Assembly: GCF_021596945.1 (NCBI RefSeq)
Contig: NZ_CP063779.1
Coordinates: forward strand, 4,686,001-4,750,000
DNA length: 64,000 nucleotides
Reading direction: 5' to 3'
Origin: Mongoliitalea daihaiensis
GTDB taxonomy: Bacteria; Bacteroidota; Bacteroidia; Cytophagales; Cyclobacteriaceae
This document shows, one piece after another, positions 63,167 to 64,000 of this stretch. The notes under the pieces were generated by a model that was given only the letters and a program-made list of their open reading frames with translations, was not told the DNA's origin and searched no databases. The first letter of the stretch is position 1, and each line of letters begins with the position of its first letter. The position numbers and the translations under genes are program-made.

Positions 63167-63169
63167 GCA

Positions 63170-63206
63170 AAAAAAAAGCCTTGAATGTTTATTCAAGGCT
63201 TTTTTT
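63170..63206. terminator. Bidirectional terminator between the lipoprotein gene and ahcY
   Basis: AGCCTTGAAT, loop gttt, ATTCAAGGCT with A- and T-tracts on both sides. Confidence 0.9.
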
Positions 63207-63217
63207 GGTGGGCATTA

Positions 63218-64000
63218 TTAATACCTATAATACTCCGGTTTGAACGGACCTTCCGGCGTCACACCGATGTAAGCTGCCTGATCGTTGGACAAGATATCCA
63301 ATTCTACACCTAACTTAGATAGGTGAAGAGCTGCCACTTTTTCATCTAAATGCTTTGGCAAGACATAAACTCCTGGCTCGTACTTGTCTGTATTCAACCA
63401 TAATTCCAACTGTGCCAAAGTCTGATTAGTAAAGCTATTGGACATCACAAAAGACGGGTGACCAGTAGCACAACCAAGATTTACCAATCTACCTTCTGCC
63501 AATACGATGATTTGCTTACCATCGATTTCATATAAATCTACCTGTGGCTTGATCACATCTTTGGTGTGTCCGTAGTTTTTGTTCAACCAGGCCATATCGA
63601 TTTCATTGTCAAAGTGTCCTATATTACATACGATCGCTTTGTCTTTCATTGCACGGAAGTGAACTTCAGAAATGATGTCTTTATTTCCAGTTGCGGTTAC
63701 TACGATATCTGCCTCTTTAACTGCATCCACCATTTTCTTCACGGCAAATCCATCCATAGCGGCCTGCAATGCACAAATTGGATCAATTTCGGTCACAATC
63801 ACACGAGCACCTGCGCCTCTTAGGGAAGCGGCAGAACCTTTACCAACATCACCATACCCTGCAACTACCGCTACTTTACCTGCCATCATGACATCCGTAG
63901 CTCTTCGAATAGCATCTACCAATGACTCTTTACAACCATATTTGTTGTCAAATTTTGACTTTGTTACTGAGTCATTGACATTTATGGCTGGCATTGGAAG
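63218..64000 (-). CDS. ahcY: Adenosylhomocysteinase, C-terminal part (runs off right edge)
   Basis: The last 260 residues are visible and the frame is open to base 64000. NAD-binding [15 protein letters not shown] near the start of the visible part, [46 protein letters not shown] and the C-terminal KPEYYRY are diagnostic. The enzyme splits S-adenosylhomocysteine to adenosine and homocysteine in the methyl cycle. The Met at 63994 is internal, not the start. Confidence 0.97.
   Translation of the reverse strand, partial: LPMPAINVNDSVTKSKFDNKYGCKESLVDAIRRATDVMMAGKVAVVAGYGDVGKGSAASLRGAGARVIVTEIDPICALQAAMDGFAVKKMVDAVKEADIVVTATGNKDIISEVHFRAMKDKAIVCNIGHFDNEIDMAWLNKNYGHTKDVIKPQVDLYEIDGKQIIVLAEGRLVNLGCATGHPSFVMSNSFTNQTLAQLELWLNTDKYEPGVYVLPKHLDEKVAALHLSKLGVELDILSNDQAAYIGVTPEGPFKPEYYRY

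Overview
The window reads as a chromosomal segment of a Bacteroidota bacterium of the order Cytophagales, most likely family Cyclobacteriaceae. The evidence is the adjacent PorU/PorV pair of the type IX secretion system, a split methylmalonyl-CoA mutase with MeaB, Bacteroidota-type promoters (TTG about 18 bases before TAnnTTTG), few Shine-Dalgarno sequences, low to moderate GC, and many short secreted or lipoprotein genes of Bacteroidota type. Nearly everything looks like stable core genome. I see no prophage, insertion sequence, integrase or CRISPR array. The mobile-looking DNA is limited to a small GIY-YIG relic beside two tRNA-Val genes and an intergenic array of short palindromes. Two genes run off the window: a CheB-CheR fusion at the left edge and adenosylhomocysteinase at the right edge.

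Layout. 1-2 kb: CheB-CheR chemotaxis-type signalling protein (partial). 2.3-2.9 kb: two tandem tRNA-Val(UAC) genes, a broken GIY-YIG nuclease gene and a tRNA-like copy. 3-8.4 kb: ALDH7-type aldehyde dehydrogenase, a DUF4421 envelope protein, an aspartate-type aminotransferase and a secreted protein with MORN-like repeats. 8.5-10.4 kb: a MarR regulator followed by a ferredoxin-NADP reductase and a 2Fe-2S ferredoxin, with a shared operator-like motif before both promoters. 10.4-15.9 kb: DUF389 membrane protein and both methylmalonyl-CoA mutase subunits. 16-17.7 kb: a 5'-nucleotidase split over two genes. 17.8-19.2 kb: dnaA. 20-23.3 kb: meaB, a small membrane protein, and a HemJ-SCO-cytochrome c run.

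23.8-32.2 kb is metal and signalling territory: a His-rich MerC-like protein with a palindrome over its start codon, then a five-gene minus-strand run with a propeller sensor kinase, a REC-kinase protein, an ABC ATPase, an FtsX-type permease with His-rich loops and a small secreted protein. 32.3-37.6 kb: sucD, hemG, a PurF-type amidotransferase, an HNH nuclease and smpB. 37.6-38 kb: the palindrome array and a pyrimidine-rich repeat. 38-46.8 kb: tsaD, tamB, photolyase, a Smr-domain protein and a helical unknown. 46.8-55 kb: a trans-sulfuration enzyme, a TVP38-like membrane protein, porU and porV. 55.3-64 kb: PadR-PspC pair, beta-CASP hydrolase, a divergent LysR/SbtA bicarbonate transporter pair, a dienoyl-CoA-reductase-like SDR behind a 28-base perfect palindrome, a lipoprotein, and ahcY.

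Taken together the genes indicate an aerobic heterotroph that handles propionyl-CoA/methylmalonyl-CoA (mutAB, meaB, sucD), builds haem and cytochrome oxidase (hemG, hemJ, SCO), controls metal supply, and exports proteins through type IX secretion. The least explained items are the GIY-YIG/tRNA-like cassette, the palindrome array upstream of smpB, and three operator-like palindromes whose cognate regulators can be partly guessed from their positions.
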